From contig JAAEAF010002753.1 of NCBI GenBank assembly GCA_011037195.1, forward strand, positions 91,001-155,000: a stretch of 64,000 nt of DNA, given 5' to 3'. Source of the stretch: Triatoma infestans. Lineage: Eukaryota > Arthropoda > Insecta > Hemiptera > Reduviidae. Below, piece after piece: positions 10,876 to 22,269 of this stretch (within the stretch, counting starts at the first letter, position 1; each line of letters begins with the position of its first letter). The position numbers were made by a program, and so were the translations under genes. The notes beneath the pieces were generated by a model that searched no databases, was not told the DNA's origin, and worked only from the letters and a program-made list of their open reading frames with translations.

Positions 10876-11804
10876 AATAATAATAATAATAATAATAATA
10901 CTTTATTAGGAAAAAAATTACAAAAAAATAAAGAAATGACAAAGTATTAAAAGCATGGCATAAGCCGTCTGCTTGAGTTTACTGCAAGTAAAATTTAAAG
11001 TTATTATTAACGAGTTAATATAGTGCGTAATATAAGTATAACAGAGCTTAAGAAAAGTAAATATATATATGTAATGTATGTATGGATAATGTAGTACAGT
11101 AAGAGAATAATAAATATAATACAATAGGCAAATAGTATATACAGTACGTTAAAAAAAGAAAAACCATTAGTAGGCATTTTCAAAGAAAAGCTAAAATAAA
11201 TACCGATAAAGAATACCAAATCTCTTGATGAAAACAAAATAATAATAAAAACAAACTAAATATAAACTAAAAAAACGTAATAAAGATAAAATACAATGTA
11301 TAAAATACTTTGGAAAAATTTACATATTACAATAATAAAAAGAAAAATATAGCCAAGGTAACCAGCATAGATATTACTAAGTCGAATCCGCTAACCATTC
11401 AAGTCTGATTTGACAGGCATGGCGAGAGTAACGAATCAGTGGTAAACAGGATGTTTGACCGGTTAAAAATTGAATTAACTCCAGCATGGAGAGAAAGGAT
11501 TTGCCGAAATGGAGTAGCCGAAGCTCCACGAGGATAGGACATTCCCCAAGGAAATGATATAAATCCTCGCGAACATCATACGAGCAAAGGGAACATTTTT
11601 CAGTTATTACCTCTCTATCCACCCAAGGCCTAAAATTTAGAAAAAGAAGTTCCCCTCTAATTTTGAAAAACCAGCGGAGATCTTTAAGCTTTAGGATATC
11701 AAATAGACTCTCCGTTATAAAATTGGGATATTCTGCTATTAGCACTCTGTAAAGAAGAAAACGATCAGTAGAAGTAGCCCGTCTTACAGCCTCTTCACGA
11801 ATGT
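10876..11804 (-). pseudogene. 5'-truncated LINE 3' end with target duplication
   Basis: A 929-bp insertion flanked by perfect CCTTCGTATATGT at 10863-10875 and 11805-11817. On the minus strand it starts inside ORF2 and reads open to a stop at 11377. Recognisable parts are FFKIRGELLFLNFRPW, a Cys-His cluster (CSLCSYDVREDLYHFLGECP, a C-x2-C-x8-H-x4-C knuckle) and a C-terminal tail ending LADST. An AT-rich 3' UTR and a (TTA)n tail at 10876-10900 follow, adjoining the duplication. No reverse transcriptase is present, so it is a dead 5'-truncated copy. The apparent ORF extends to 11835 only because host DNA is read through; its first ~10 residues are not LINE. The open frame and perfect duplication argue for a fairly young insertion. 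Confidence 0.85.
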
Positions 11805-11835
11805 CCTTCGTATATGTTTGTAGCGATTGTAGCAA

Positions 11836-12734
11836 ACGTGAACTTTCTGTGATTTTTCGTTTTTTTTTTTGAGATATCCTGTTTATAAGCAGACATATAT
11901 ATGAACAGACCGTTTGCCAAATTATTTTTTTTTCGTCTTTAGATGAGTTTAAAAATTAAATTTAAAAAAACTTCCTCTTAAGGGATAAAGGGAAAAATAA
12001 AAAGGGTAAAACATAGGAAAGAAAGAGAGCAAACAATAAACTTGAATGCGGCTTTTATCAATGAAGATTTCTATACCAAGAAACCAGAAGCTATTGAAAA
12101 TATTATTTAGGTTACATGCATAAAAGCAATTATAATTTCTTACAATATGCTATTTTTATGTTTTATTTTTATTAGAAACTACTTTTTATATTAAAATTTT
12201 TATTATTTATGGTAAGTACATAAAAACTTAGAAGTATATTTCTTGTGACAAGTTTTATAGCAAACATTACTGCAGGTTATGGGCATTGCCAGCAGGAACG
12301 CTGCCTCCTTCAGTTCTATATAAAAACTTGGCCGCAAAAAAGAACTTATACTTTCCTTTCTTTCGTACTTTTTTTGCGTGTGTGTCAACATCTGAATAAT
12401 ATGGTATTATTAAAGTTATAAATATATAGAATATAATCTAGTACTTAATATGGTGCCACAGTGTTAACTATACTATCTGGGCCCATATTTACTATACTTC
12501 TTCCTGCTGCCTCCACAGTCTGTAGATTATATATATGTGTTTTTCCAATATATTCTCCTTTGTGTTCAACAGGCAAGTATGTATTTATTGAGGTAGAAAC
12601 TTGATAAAACTTTATGTTGTAATATTAACTGTGGTATTTTCATACATTTTCCTCTGATTCATTTTATTTTCCTGAAAACAATTTCCCAATACTTTTTTTT
12701 TGGTCATCAGGAAAATTAAAGATCATATATTTTT
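11836..12734. other. AT-rich spacer
   Basis: No gene or repeat end recognised. Poly-T runs and a 62-codon minus ORF (12203-12391) without a known domain. Confidence 0.4.
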
Positions 12735-12982
12735 TATACAACTTCGTGGAGGGCCCCAAGCCTCTCCCTCAAAGCCTCAAGTAGCTCCCCGCTGACTTCG
12801 GAGCTTTCTCAGTGGCCTGCTGGGCTCTAGCAGTGTACTTAAGTTACAGATAATACTGTATACGTCAACGGACAATAAGCTGTAAAGATTCTTATTGAAA
12901 ATTTAAGGGCAGCTGGGGGACTTGAACTTGAGACCTCCGCGTTGCTGGTCCTAGTGCGCATTGAGCTAATCACACCTTTTAT
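12735..12982 (-). mobile_element. tRNA-derived SINE
   Basis: On the minus strand the head reads GTGATTAGCTCAATGCGCAC (A-box-like) and, about 40 bases on, AAGTTCAAGTCCCCCAG (B-box-like), the internal RNA polymerase III promoter layout. A ~170-bp unrelated body of higher GC than the flanks follows and ends at CCACGAAGTTGTAT before an A-rich stretch. The acceptor-stem halves do not pair, so it is not a tRNA gene. No clear target duplication. Confidence 0.6.
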
Positions 12983-13517
12983 CCAAATTGTAATTCAACT
13001 TAACTGTTAGATATGAAAAATTTGTGCAGGATAATGAATAATTAGTAATGTAGATATATTTGTTTTATTATTAATTAATTTTTTTTCTTAAAGGCAAAGT
13101 CAAAAACAAGTAAAAAAAAAAAATAAAAAAAAAAATAAAGATACTTAACAGATGAAGAAAACTAATAAACAAACAGTTTGTGGTATTTCTGGCTTGCTTT
13201 GGCAATACTGTTTCATTTCAACACAACACAACTTACTCAAACAATTGCATTTAACCAGTTTGTCTATCTCTCTCTCTCTCTCTCACCCTCACTAAATAGC
13301 AGGAACTTAATTAAAGCAATTGTGGTCTCTAATTAACGCCTCTAAATACCACATTCATCTCTTATTTTATTTTTATTATTTTCGCTTTGTATTTTCTTCT
13401 ATTTTTGTTTTTATCGCGGATTGAAGTAGTTGCATTTGTCTGTCACTTTTTGTTTTTTGGAACAATTTTAAATAAATTCAATTAAATTTTATTGGGAAAA
13501 TGATTTTCTTTTTCATT
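12983..13517. other. Spacer with poly-A and (TC)n
   Basis: Poly-A near 13110-13138 and (TC)n near 13267-13285. Nothing else supported. Confidence 0.4.
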
Positions 13518-13557
13518 AACCATATTGATGCGTACTTAGATACGCATCAATATGGTT
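13518..13557. repeat. Perfect 17-bp hairpin
   Basis: AACCATATTGATGCGTA at 13518-13534 and its exact inverse at 13541-13557, separated by CTTAGA. It lies about 60 bases before the Jockey fragment. Confidence 0.85.
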
Positions 13558-13604
13558 CATCCAAAAAAGTTCATCCAAATTAATTATACGATTAATTTAT
13601 TAAT

Positions 13605-14273
13605 TTTGAGCAACTTCACATACGCAGATGATATAGCCCCAATCTCTCTTCTCATTTAGACCCAGTACAATCAACTCTTAACTTGCAGCAACATTTAAAT
13701 TCTTGGAACAGGATTTGAAAGATGTAAAATAAATGAGAATAAACAGAAATGTCAGAATATATCTTTCACTCTTAGACGTATCATTTGCGCTCCGGTTTAT
13801 CTAAATCAGACTCCTATTCCTTGCGCCAATACAGTACGTTATTTCGGACTTTATATTGACAAACGACTTATATGGAATCTGCACACAAGACTCAAACGAC
13901 AAGAACTAAAGAAACGTTACTATTCACTAGCGCGACTACTTGATAGAAAATAGTACACTTAAACCGATATTGACTTACTGACTAGAAATATGGGGGTCAG
14001 CCAAGTATTCTTACTATTTACCCGCCTTAAATCCTTACAGTCCAAAATCCTTCGCCGCATAACCGACGCTTTATACTATGTTTCCAAAAAAAACATTCAT
14101 AACAAGCTCAACATACCATCATTCATGAAGAAATTAATAACATCTCGCTATAAAAAAATGTCACTCTCGCCTCTCTGGTCATTCCAACCCATTAATTTAC
14201 AGCTCTCATCTCTCTAACACTTTCGGACAACCCTACTCAACATCTGAAACGGCGCTGGCCGTTTATACATAAT
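13605..14273 (+). pseudogene. Jockey-like reverse transcriptase C-terminal part
   Basis: A 5'-truncated non-LTR element. At 13618-13638 it encodes FTYADDIA, the catalytic YADD box of reverse transcriptase with both aspartates intact. In shifting frames it then gives KINENKSQNITFTLRR-like sequence, RYFGLYIDKRLIWNLHTRLK (the typical YLGhhLDkrLtW..H step), SKILRRITDALYYVS and DNPTQHLKRRWPF near the end. This order is that of Jockey-clade ORF2 proteins, which end without RNase H. Several stops and frame breaks make it non-functional. The related fragment at 22270-22702 shares the WKIKVNPNKSQ...LKRRWP frame. Confidence 0.8.
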
Positions 14274-14349
14274 GTTTAGGAGAGTCATCAATGGGTTGTA
14301 AATTTCAAATAAATAAATAAAAACATTTAACTTTGGTGGTATTTTAAGA

Positions 14350-14572
14350 ATTTCAGAGGTTTTTGCCGATATAGACTGCTTTGTTTTATGGTTATCTGCT
14401 GGTTTCTGAGCGCTCATCCTTCAAGATATTTTCATAAGTAGATGAGATCGTCGACTACGCAATGCAAAAAATCGGGTCACATGTATTGTGCTAAAGATAT
14501 CCTATTGATGGGCGAACGCTTGAATTGAGGATTACAAAACGAAGCAGACTATCATACAAAAATTACATGCAA
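14350..14572 (+). mobile_element. Diverged MITE-A with both inverted arms
   Basis: The left arm (TTTCAGAGGTTTTTGCCGAT, then GACTGCTTTGTTTTATGGTT, to GAGCGCTCATC) and the right arm (GATGGGCGAACGCTTGAATT, to GAAGCAGACTATCATAC) are degenerate inverse copies of the MITE-A arm. This gives a foldback of about 220 bp. No target duplication can be read. Confidence 0.6.
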
Positions 14573-15349
14573 CAAAAAAATCATGTGTTTTCAAGTATTG
14601 CAGGGCGTGGATTCAGGTACCTATTTTTAAAATTTATTGATATTGATATGATTTGAACACATAGAATTGCTAGAAAACGATATTCAATTGTGATAATCAA
14701 CTTTATGAAAAAGCTACATGAAAGAAAGACAAATGACAGAAAGAAAAGTCGATAAATATATAGCGTGGAAGTCCTTGTTAGTCAGCGGAACTTACAGATC
14801 AATAATCTCTTAAAACTTTAAAGAAGTTAAAGTAATTATTTTGTCAAGTATCCAATAGAAATAATAATGATTTAGTTTTAAAGTTATTTTTTTTTTTTTA
14901 TGAGTGGGAGAACAGAGTGCAGTGCGCACCTGCAGAGATCAGAATTGTGTCCCCTTTAGTGGAACCAGATTGAGAACTCTCAACCATATATCTTTCCTTC
15001 CGATCCTATTTCATTAAAACATTTCAGCATTTAAGAAGGATATATGCTCCTGTAATACCAGATTTACGTTTAGGCTTAGAAAGTGTGTTGGAATTTCCTC
15101 CATTTCTCCCGGAAAAATATGCAGGTACTAAAAAATCTAGTGCGAAATCCTTTCTCTTACCGCTGTTTATAACCGTCAATTGAATATAAAATACAACATT
15201 TTTCCTTGTCCAATTTTATTTATTTGTTTGTTTCATAACATAAACATTGAGATAATGCGAAGGGTGCCCAGGCAGTAATAAAATTGATTACATTGTAGTC
15301 CAGAATAGAGGGCCAATAATATTGAACTAACACAAAATTTGAAATTTAT
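14573..15349. other. Spacer with an unidentified GC-richer patch
   Basis: About 14905-15130 is less AT-rich, but no ORF or known repeat is evident. Confidence 0.35.
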
Positions 15350-15655
15350 CATCGTAGTTACCCCCCTTTTAGAAATATTTTTTCCAGAAAAATTTTACAA
15401 ATAAAAGTGATAGGTTCGTGTGTGTGTGCGGTTAACAGTCCAAGTTTAAAGAACCCGAAACTTTCGTGTCAGATGATACCCTTTAAAAAGAACCTTTCAC
15501 TTATAGTCTATTCCCCCCAAAAAAACATTTTTTCGTACTGTGGAGGTCTCAAATAATGTATTTTCGAGAATAGAACTCAATTTCGAAAATTCTACTTGAT
15601 TATTCTTCCAGTAGTGAGAGAAAGTTAAAAAAAAAAATCCAGTTTAAAACACTCT
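15350..15655 (-). mobile_element. Family P fragment (head end)
   Basis: On the minus strand it starts with AACTTTCTCTCACTACTGGAA, followed by GAGTTCTATTCTCGAAAATA and AGACCTCCACAGTACG, matching the head block. It is truncated at the module side near 15361. Confidence 0.55.
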
Positions 15656-15854
15656 CAGCATCATCTGCCTCAATCGAAATCTTTTAGCGACAGTTTAAGT
15701 TTAAACCTCCCACTCACTATTCCCCCAGAACGCCCAGTATAAAACACATTGTTTCCGAGATAAGATTATAAATAAACGCACTACATCATTATGTATGCAG
15801 ATGTATATGAAGTGTAAAAAAATTTCGTTAGAGCCGTTTTCCAGAAAACGTAAA

Positions 15855-16130
15855 AGATCTGGAGGAAAAAAGCAGTAAAGTTGGCACTTTTGGTTGATGG
15901 GTTTGGCCCGAAACCTTCCTGTCAGATGCGGTGTGATACCAAAAGAAAATACCAAGTTTGAGTTCCTGCGATTTATCTTTTTTAGATTTTTTGTTCATAT
16001 TTACGCACACACACACACACACACACTTCGATAAAATAATTTTTTCATATTTAGAGGACCTCAAAAATCTATATTTCGGTAAAAACTCAATTTCTATAAG
16101 TTTCTTAGTAGAAGTAAGAGAAAATAAAAT
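15855..16130 (-). mobile_element. Family P head fragment with (CA)n
   Basis: The minus strand has CTCTTACTTCTACTAAGAAAC, GAGTTTTTACCGAAATATAG, GAGGTCCTCTAAATATG and a (GT)n tract at 16006-16026 in the family position. The body is truncated. Confidence 0.6.
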
Positions 16131-16649
16131 GAAATCAAATCTTAAAAAAGTAATTCGTTTAAGATCGATCATAAAACCTTAAATAGGGGGAAGAAAAATA
16201 TAGCAAACATAATTTCAATTTCTCTGTGATAACGTAATTATTGCAAAATGAATTTTGTCTTTAATTATTAAAGCAATCATTTAATTAAAAAAAAAAAAAA
16301 ATAATTACAATTAAATTACTTACAATTTCTTATTTAGAAAGATGAAAAGAATCTTTTAAGAGATGTGTACTGGTTGGGGAGGGGAGGGGGGTTGGTGTTG
16401 TTTGTGATGAAAATGATGCATTAATATAAAAATGGTATTTACTTACAATTATAAAAATGCTATTTCATACAATTTATATTTAAGGGCTTTTTTTTAGGAG
16501 AAGACAATATATATAGTGGACAGAGGAGTGAGTGAAAAATAGTGATATAGAATGGTTGGGGTAGATTAAATGGTTGATATGATTTAATTGAAGATTGGTT
16601 GAGTAACTGGTTGTATTGGTATCGTTTTATTGATACCGGAAGTTGAAGT
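16131..16649. other. Spacer
   Basis: Contains poly-A near 16288 and a purine-rich stretch near 16380. No gene. Confidence 0.35.
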
Positions 16650-17706
16650 GATGAGTAAGAGTAAGAGATTGTTAATTAGAGGGTAAGAGATTAGAGAATT
16701 GGTATTCGAAATGCGTACTACTGATTTATAAAAATATCCTATATTTTAACAAATAATTTAAAGAGATATAAAATAGAAAAACTAAGATGCACAATTGTAA
16801 ATAACTACAAGAATTATAAAATGAATATAATATTAAAGAAGTTAGTAAAGTGTTAAAACCTTAAACAGGGATGCGCTCGCGATGTGAGATGGTGCGTCTG
16901 ATCTGGAAACTGATGTAGACGTTTGATGCCTGAGTCGAACTGCGTCCATCCACCAGTGGGGCGACGTGTTATATTTGCATCACTCACACATCGACGCTGA
17001 TGTGTAAGTACGTGTAACACTAAGACATCTTTTGTGGTATACTGACTCTAGGGGAGGTCAGTAGTTAACAAGGGCTGATTTGGCCAGGGTGGCGACGCTT
17101 TGTTAACAGATGGTGGGTCAGGTAGGCCAGTAAGGTATTATCTCTTGACTGTATATTGACCCATTTTTGAAAGAAATACAAAAAGGGTTTGTCGCGGTTC
17201 ATTACCTGCAGGTAGCGGCTGGCTGGACCCTTTTCCAATTTTCAACCACTAGTTGTAATTTTTAGATTTATTTAAAAATTATCTCTTCTTTTTTTCTTGC
17301 TATCGCTATCACATCACATCATCCCTAAGGTATTATCTCTTGACTGTATATTGACCCTTTTTGAAAGAAATACAAAAAGGGTTTGTCGCGGTTCATTACC
17401 TGTAGGTAGCGGCTGGCTGGACCCTTTTCCAATTTTCAACCACTAGTTGTAATTTTTAGATTTATTTAAAAATTATCTCTTCTTTTTTTCTTGCTATCGC
17501 TATCACATCACATTATCCCTAAGGTATTATCTCTTGACTGTATATTGACCCTTTTTGAAAGAAATACAAAAAGGGTTTGTCGCGGTTCATTACCTGTAGG
17601 TAGCGGGTGGCTGGACCCTTTTTCAATTTTCAACCACTAGTTGTAAATTTTAAATTTATTTAAAAATTATCTCTTTTTTTTCTTGCTATCGCTATTACAT
17701 CACACT
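16650..17706 (+). mobile_element. LTR-like element R, copy 1
   Basis: Long non-coding element homologous to 20970-21620. Shared blocks in order: ACTAAGATGCACAATT, ACAGGGATGCGC / ATAGGGACGCGG, CCAGTGGGGCGA, GATGTGTAAG, AAGACATCT, GGTCAGTGG-like, and GTATATTGACCCTTTTTG-like. The final ~190 bp are present three times in tandem here. The size and non-coding nature fit a solo LTR, but the ends and target duplication are not resolved. Confidence 0.6.
17131..17706. repeat. Three tandem copies of a ~195-bp unit
   Basis: Units at 17131-17325, 17326-17519 and 17520-17706, each beginning TAAGGTATTATCTCTTGACTG. They are nearly identical. Copy 3 has a few substitutions and short deletions. Each unit carries an inverted pair ACCCTTTTTG / CAAAAAGGGT that can form a hairpin. 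Confidence 0.95.
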
Positions 17707-17924
17707 GGTATGCTTGTACTAATAGTGGTGATCTAGTAGTTTGGCTAGTGTAGACTCTCCCTCAACACACACACATACATACAGACAATTCACTGAAAAC
17801 ATTTTCTTTTTCGTACTCATGGCACCTCAATAGAAACAGTGCAAGTATAACTTTTTAAATCTCTATTTTATTGGGCTTCTTGTACTGGTGCCGGTTACAT
17901 GGTCAATTTGGAAACTGGGTCAGG

Positions 17925-18545
17925 TTAGATTAAAAACATTTTATCTTAAAAAAAGAGCATTAAACTGGTTGATGAAAGTGCTAAATATGGCCAATAACAG
18001 AATGCCCAGTATTGACTATGGTAAACTATTGATCATAGATGGTTACTGATAGTACGGACATTGTTACAATACAATTGGGACTAGATTATGATTGGTTGTG
18101 GCACACACCGGAAGTGGAGCTAATTAAAAAGTTAAAGTGTAAAAAATATTGAGGAATTTCAGACAGTATTGAATTAATAGGAGATTGAGAGAGAGTGCGC
18201 TATTTCATCCTACAGCACAATATATAAAGAAATTTTATATAAAAACGTATTCCAACTCTTATTTATTTTATAATATTTCTATTGAAAATGTCAGAATGTT
18301 CGGTCAGTTTAATATTAGTTCTGATAAAAAATTTAGTTTTGTATCTTAGAAATATTAATTATAATATATAACTATATTAAAATATATATTAATAATTAAT
18401 ATAATATATATTAATTATTAATTATATATATCTAATTGTAATATAGAACTATTAGAAATTTGTAAACTATGTAAAAGAAATGAGAAGAATCTCTCAAACA
18501 TATACTTTTTCAAGTGTCCACATTTATGTTATTTATAGAACAAAC
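17925..18545 (+). pseudogene. LINE C-terminal fragment with Cys finger
   Basis: Frames give LKKRALNWLMKVLNMANNRM followed by PSIDYGKL near 17945-18030. EISDSIELIGDWERVRYSS with TIYKEILYKN lies near 18150-18250, and ICKLCKRNEKNLSNIYFFKC near 18450-18520. The last is a C-x2-C knuckle ending in a cysteine. This order is that of the post-reverse-transcriptase region of non-LTR retrotransposons. Frameshifts and stops are frequent. Clade unknown. It starts ~220 bases after element R. Confidence 0.6.
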
Positions 18546-19449
18546 AACCTTTCATTCAATTTAGATAATTCTTTGGAAAATATATTTACATATATGTAAT
18601 AACCAAGTTCAGTTATACTATGTATAAAACTGTATTATAAAATCTATGAGGTTACATAGTCTTTTGTTAGAAGAATAATGTATTTGCTTTATAAAATGAT
18701 TCCGTAAAGTTCGGGAAATACTTTAAGATTGTAGTAGTTTGTTTTACTTTTTGTTTTTTTTTTCTTCTTTTCTTTACATTCCAAATATTAGAAATAATTA
18801 TTTTTACTTTTTTAATTTGTTCTTATGATGTGGTAATTTCCTAATTTTCACTTTATTATTTGGAAATAAATTGGATGTATATACTAATAACTATATTTTA
18901 ATATGTGCATTTATTTTCTATCATTAGTAACTAATTTGTTTCTATGTTATTTACTTTTCCATTCTTGTCAATTTAGAAACCATAACTAGAAACCGAAAAT
19001 AAAAATAAAATCATTTTGTTTTTAACCATCAAAACCAGTTCAGTTGATGCTGTTTATAATTCTGCTCAAAGATCGGCGACATCTTTTTTTTTCCGCTCAC
19101 ATATTTGTATCAAAAAGTACTTAGCAACGAGTTTGGTACGAGTTTCAGTTTTATTTAACACTTTTGCCATACTAAGTGACATTTAAATGGTTCTGTTGTC
19201 ATTTACTTTCTAATTTTTTCTTTTTTTTATTCTATCTTCGTATAGTTTAACTGAAATTTAATATTTTGTCTATTTATCTACAAGTTTAATAATGGCAATT
19301 TTATTCAATTAACTTCTCATTCTAAATTTTCATGTTAAGATGCATATTATACTATAATAAATTGTTGTTCAATTGAATAGGTTTTAGAAGGAAAGAAATT
19401 AGTGAGGAAGGGTTTTTGAGAAATTAGCTAGAATGAATGCTGACCACTG
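18546..19449. other. AT-rich spacer
   Basis: No feature supported. Confidence 0.4.
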
Positions 19450-19784
19450 TATACTATAGAGAAAAAAATCTGCCAGGACTTTACACGTAAATAGATATTA
19501 GAGATTTAAACTGAGTAAAGAGAAAGGTAGTAGTTGGTTGCTGACGCGTTGTAACTGCTATATAAACTGTTCTAAAGACTCCCCCTTGTAGGGCTAGCGC
19601 AGCTGTATATATATAGAGTCTCCCACTTTAGTCTGGCCTAAGTCCGGCCAATAGTGAGTGTCTCTCTCTCTCTCTGCTTTAGATCCCTCTCTCCAGAATT
19701 ACATTAAGAATAATAAATTGTCTTGGTTTTGGCAGTCTCATTTAGAAAAGATCAGAAATAATGTTATTAGGGAAAATTGTTGCC

Positions 19785-20015
19785 GTTAAACAGGATTTGT
19801 ATTGGAGACAATAAGAGGGAGGACCACTACAGTGGTTTGGCAATGGCAGAAGTATTGAAGATAGTAGATGAAAAAAAGATAAATAAATGGACGCCTAGAC
19901 GAGGAAGAAATTGAGAAAGGCCGGAGCTTGACTAGGCGGATACAGTTAAAGAAAACATGTTTGACTGGGAAATTAGCTGAAGAACAATTAAAATACCACA
20001 TCAGTAAAGTGTATG
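19785..20015 (+). pseudogene. RTE-like C-terminal tail fragment
   Basis: Frames give GPLQWFGNGRSIEDSR near 19813, then RRGRN, EKGRSLTRR and a tail of DTVKENMFDW type near 19940. This is the LxWfGHhxRM...R...GRP..W ending of RTE-like or related endonuclease/reverse-transcriptase elements. Several stops. Only the last ~70 codons are left. Confidence 0.55.
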
Positions 20016-20034
20016 ATGCTATCAAGTGTATAAT

Positions 20035-20215
20035 AATAAGAATATATATTAAATGTATTGCCAGAATTCCAAATTTGATTTGCCGGAAGTGCGACTGTTG
20101 AACACTTATTTTGTTGGAATTTCCTCTAAAATGACTAATATATAAAAGTATCTACCTTTATTTGAAATATTATCAGAAAAAAATTGATTTTTAGTGTGTT
20201 CTTAGAGAGAGTTCT
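20035..20215 (+). mobile_element. Short family P body fragment
   Basis: ATATTAAATGTATTGCCAGAA, TTTGATTTGCCGGAAGTGCG and the ACCTTTATTTGAAATATTATC block follow the module order. Confidence 0.55.
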
Positions 20216-20544
20216 TTGATTATACATTTCAAGTGTTAGACAGGATTGTTTGATATTGGTCCATTCTCTTCTGGACTTCAGTATAAGTCACTTCAACTAT
20301 TTACTGATTGGTTTAATATAACTCCACCATCTTTGTATTTAGGTTTAGGGCTGTATAAGGTGATAGTCGGGTAATTGTTTCCCACTAGATTTTCTGTCAC
20401 TAAAGTTAGATATCAGTGTAACACTTCCATTTCTATAGGGGCTCCCAGGTTTCTAAAAAATGCCTATCACTTGCGCCCTCCAACCTATTTTTAAAAGACA
20501 TTTTGTTATATTCTTATTACATATTAAACAGCCCAGTACATAAG

Positions 20545-20965
20545 TTCATTATCTGTACAGATTCGAAAAGTGCACTTGAGGCAAGTCAGAGTTTGATTGT
20601 AAAAATACTTTAATACAGTTTATACTGACAAATATCTATCTTTGCAAACACAACCATAAAAATATGATCTTCCTATGGATCCCAGGACATGCTGGAATGC
20701 TGGAACGCCGTAATGAAGCCGCCGACAAAGCCGCCAAAAATGCAATGCTGATAATAAATAAAGAAGAATATGTCTCGCCTCTGAATTGGAGAAATTGTCT
20801 AAAATACATATATTCTCTACATGGAATAAAGAACGGGACGCCACGCCTCTCTCGAATAAACTAAGAAAAATTAAATGTGCACCAATAAAGTGGTTAACTT
20901 CTGTAGTGGAATCGTTTATTGTGATTCCTGAGGTATGTAGTAGATGTCTCGAAGAGGGCGGAAGT
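20545..20965 (+). pseudogene. LINE RNase H fragment
   Basis: KFIICTDSKSALEASQSL near 20548-20600 holds the third RNase H carboxylate (TDS). MIFLWIPGHAGMLERRNEAA, then DKAAK, at 20664-20740 is the WxPGHxGhxxNExAD signature of the RNase H domain carried by several non-LTR clades. SKIHIFSTWNKERD follows in another frame. The first two carboxylates are missing. The usual downstream Cys-His end is found at 21625 after element R copy 2, so the gene was split. Dead. Confidence 0.8.
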
Positions 20966-20969
20966 TAGT

Positions 20970-21620
20970 TTAGAGATTTTTGGAAGTTAGAGCTCGATTT
21001 ACTAACACTGAATTTATAAAAAAATAGACTATATTTTTACAGTAATTCAAATGTGAGAAATGGTAACTATTAACATGAAATACCTAGATAATTTAAAGTT
21101 AAAATAACAATTAATTTAAGATGATTAAAATAAATAAACTAAGATGCACAATTATGAAAATAAGTATAAGTAAAACCTGTATAGGGACGCGGAACTGCTG
21201 CTCGTATAACGATGTACTCGTATATAATAATCCGTACCTCCCCTCTTCCAGTGGGGCGAAGTTTATATTAGTGTTGCTCACACACTGTCAGATGTGTAAG
21301 CAACACTCACACCAAGACATCTCTCCTAGTGTGCGACCTTGTGCGACCTTGGTTAGTTCGGTGACCAGTGATTTAGGTCAGTGGCCAGCTTTATCGGTGC
21401 TTGCTTTGATGTAAAGTATTGACCCTTGTATTGAAAAGGGTTTCGTTTGTTTGGCCGCGGCCTTGTCTTGAAGACAGCGGCCGGCTAGGCCACTAGTTAT
21501 AAATTATCCTTTATTCCTGCCATCCTTTGTGAAGATAGCAGCTGGCTGGAACCAATTTGACATTGCTATGACTTTGGTACCACTTTGACATTGTTATGAC
21601 TTTGATATGTCATTACATTT
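20970..21620 (+). mobile_element. LTR-like element R, copy 2
   Basis: Homologous to 16650-17706 with one instead of three terminal units (ATTGACCCTTGTATTGAAAAG, then GGGTTTCG at about 21418-21450). It lies between the RNase H and Cys-His parts of one LINE. Exact ends and duplication are unclear. Confidence 0.6.
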
Positions 21621-21624
21621 CATA

Positions 21625-21800
21625 TCGAGAATCTTGAGTGCTGGCAAGGCTGCGAATCGGGCATACGATGTTAACTCACGGTTATCTGTTCAGAGAGGAA
21701 AGACAACCGGTATGCGAGATTTGCAGCTCACCTATGTCAATTCTGCATATTCTAGTTGAATGTACAAAGTTTATACATTGAGAGCGAATTTAGGCATGCC
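21625..21800 (+). pseudogene. LINE C-terminal Cys-His end
   Basis: A single frame gives VLARLRIGHTMLTHGYLFRE, then RQPVCEICSSPMSILHILVE and CTKFIH. This is the LRIGHTxLTHGYL motif and C-x2-C...H-x4-C knuckle that follow RNase H in many insect LINEs. It probably belongs to the RNase H piece at 20545-20965. Confidence 0.8.
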
Positions 21801-22269
21801 TAACACTTTGACGGGTGCACTGAAAGATAACTTTGAAAACGTAAATAAGACTATAATAGGTTGCTTTTTATATAGACGATTTGATTATTTTTGTAAATAT
21901 TTTTATTGTATATAGTAGGATTAGTAGGATAAACTGGAGTAGAGGAATATCAAGTACAGTACTCTATAATGTATATAAGTTGGTATGAATGATAAGTTTG
22001 TATGGTTAGGTTTCTTTTATATGGAGGGAATGTATTTATTTGGATGAATGTTTTAGGGTGCAATTGAGCATTGATGCATTGGAGGTAGGTTTACAGTGCA
22101 ATTGAGTTTGTTATGAATGAAGTGCAGGTATTAGGTTTTAAATGTTTAATAGTGCAATGTAGATTAGTTACCATTAAAAAAAAAAAAATGAAATTACATG
22201 AAGAAGAATAAGTGCAGTAGGTGCAAAGGTCCTCAGCTGTTCCGCACCTATACAAAAAACAAAAAAACA

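Noticed and set aside
11377..11835. 152-codon ORF as a host gene
   Set aside because: Target duplication, (TTA)n tail and Cys-His knuckle show a LINE 3' end.
12900..12982. tRNA gene
   Set aside because: A- and B-box words are present, but the acceptor arms do not pair and a SINE body follows.
17131..17706. CRISPR array
   Set aside because: Three whole units adjoin directly with no unique spacers, in a eukaryotic repeat.
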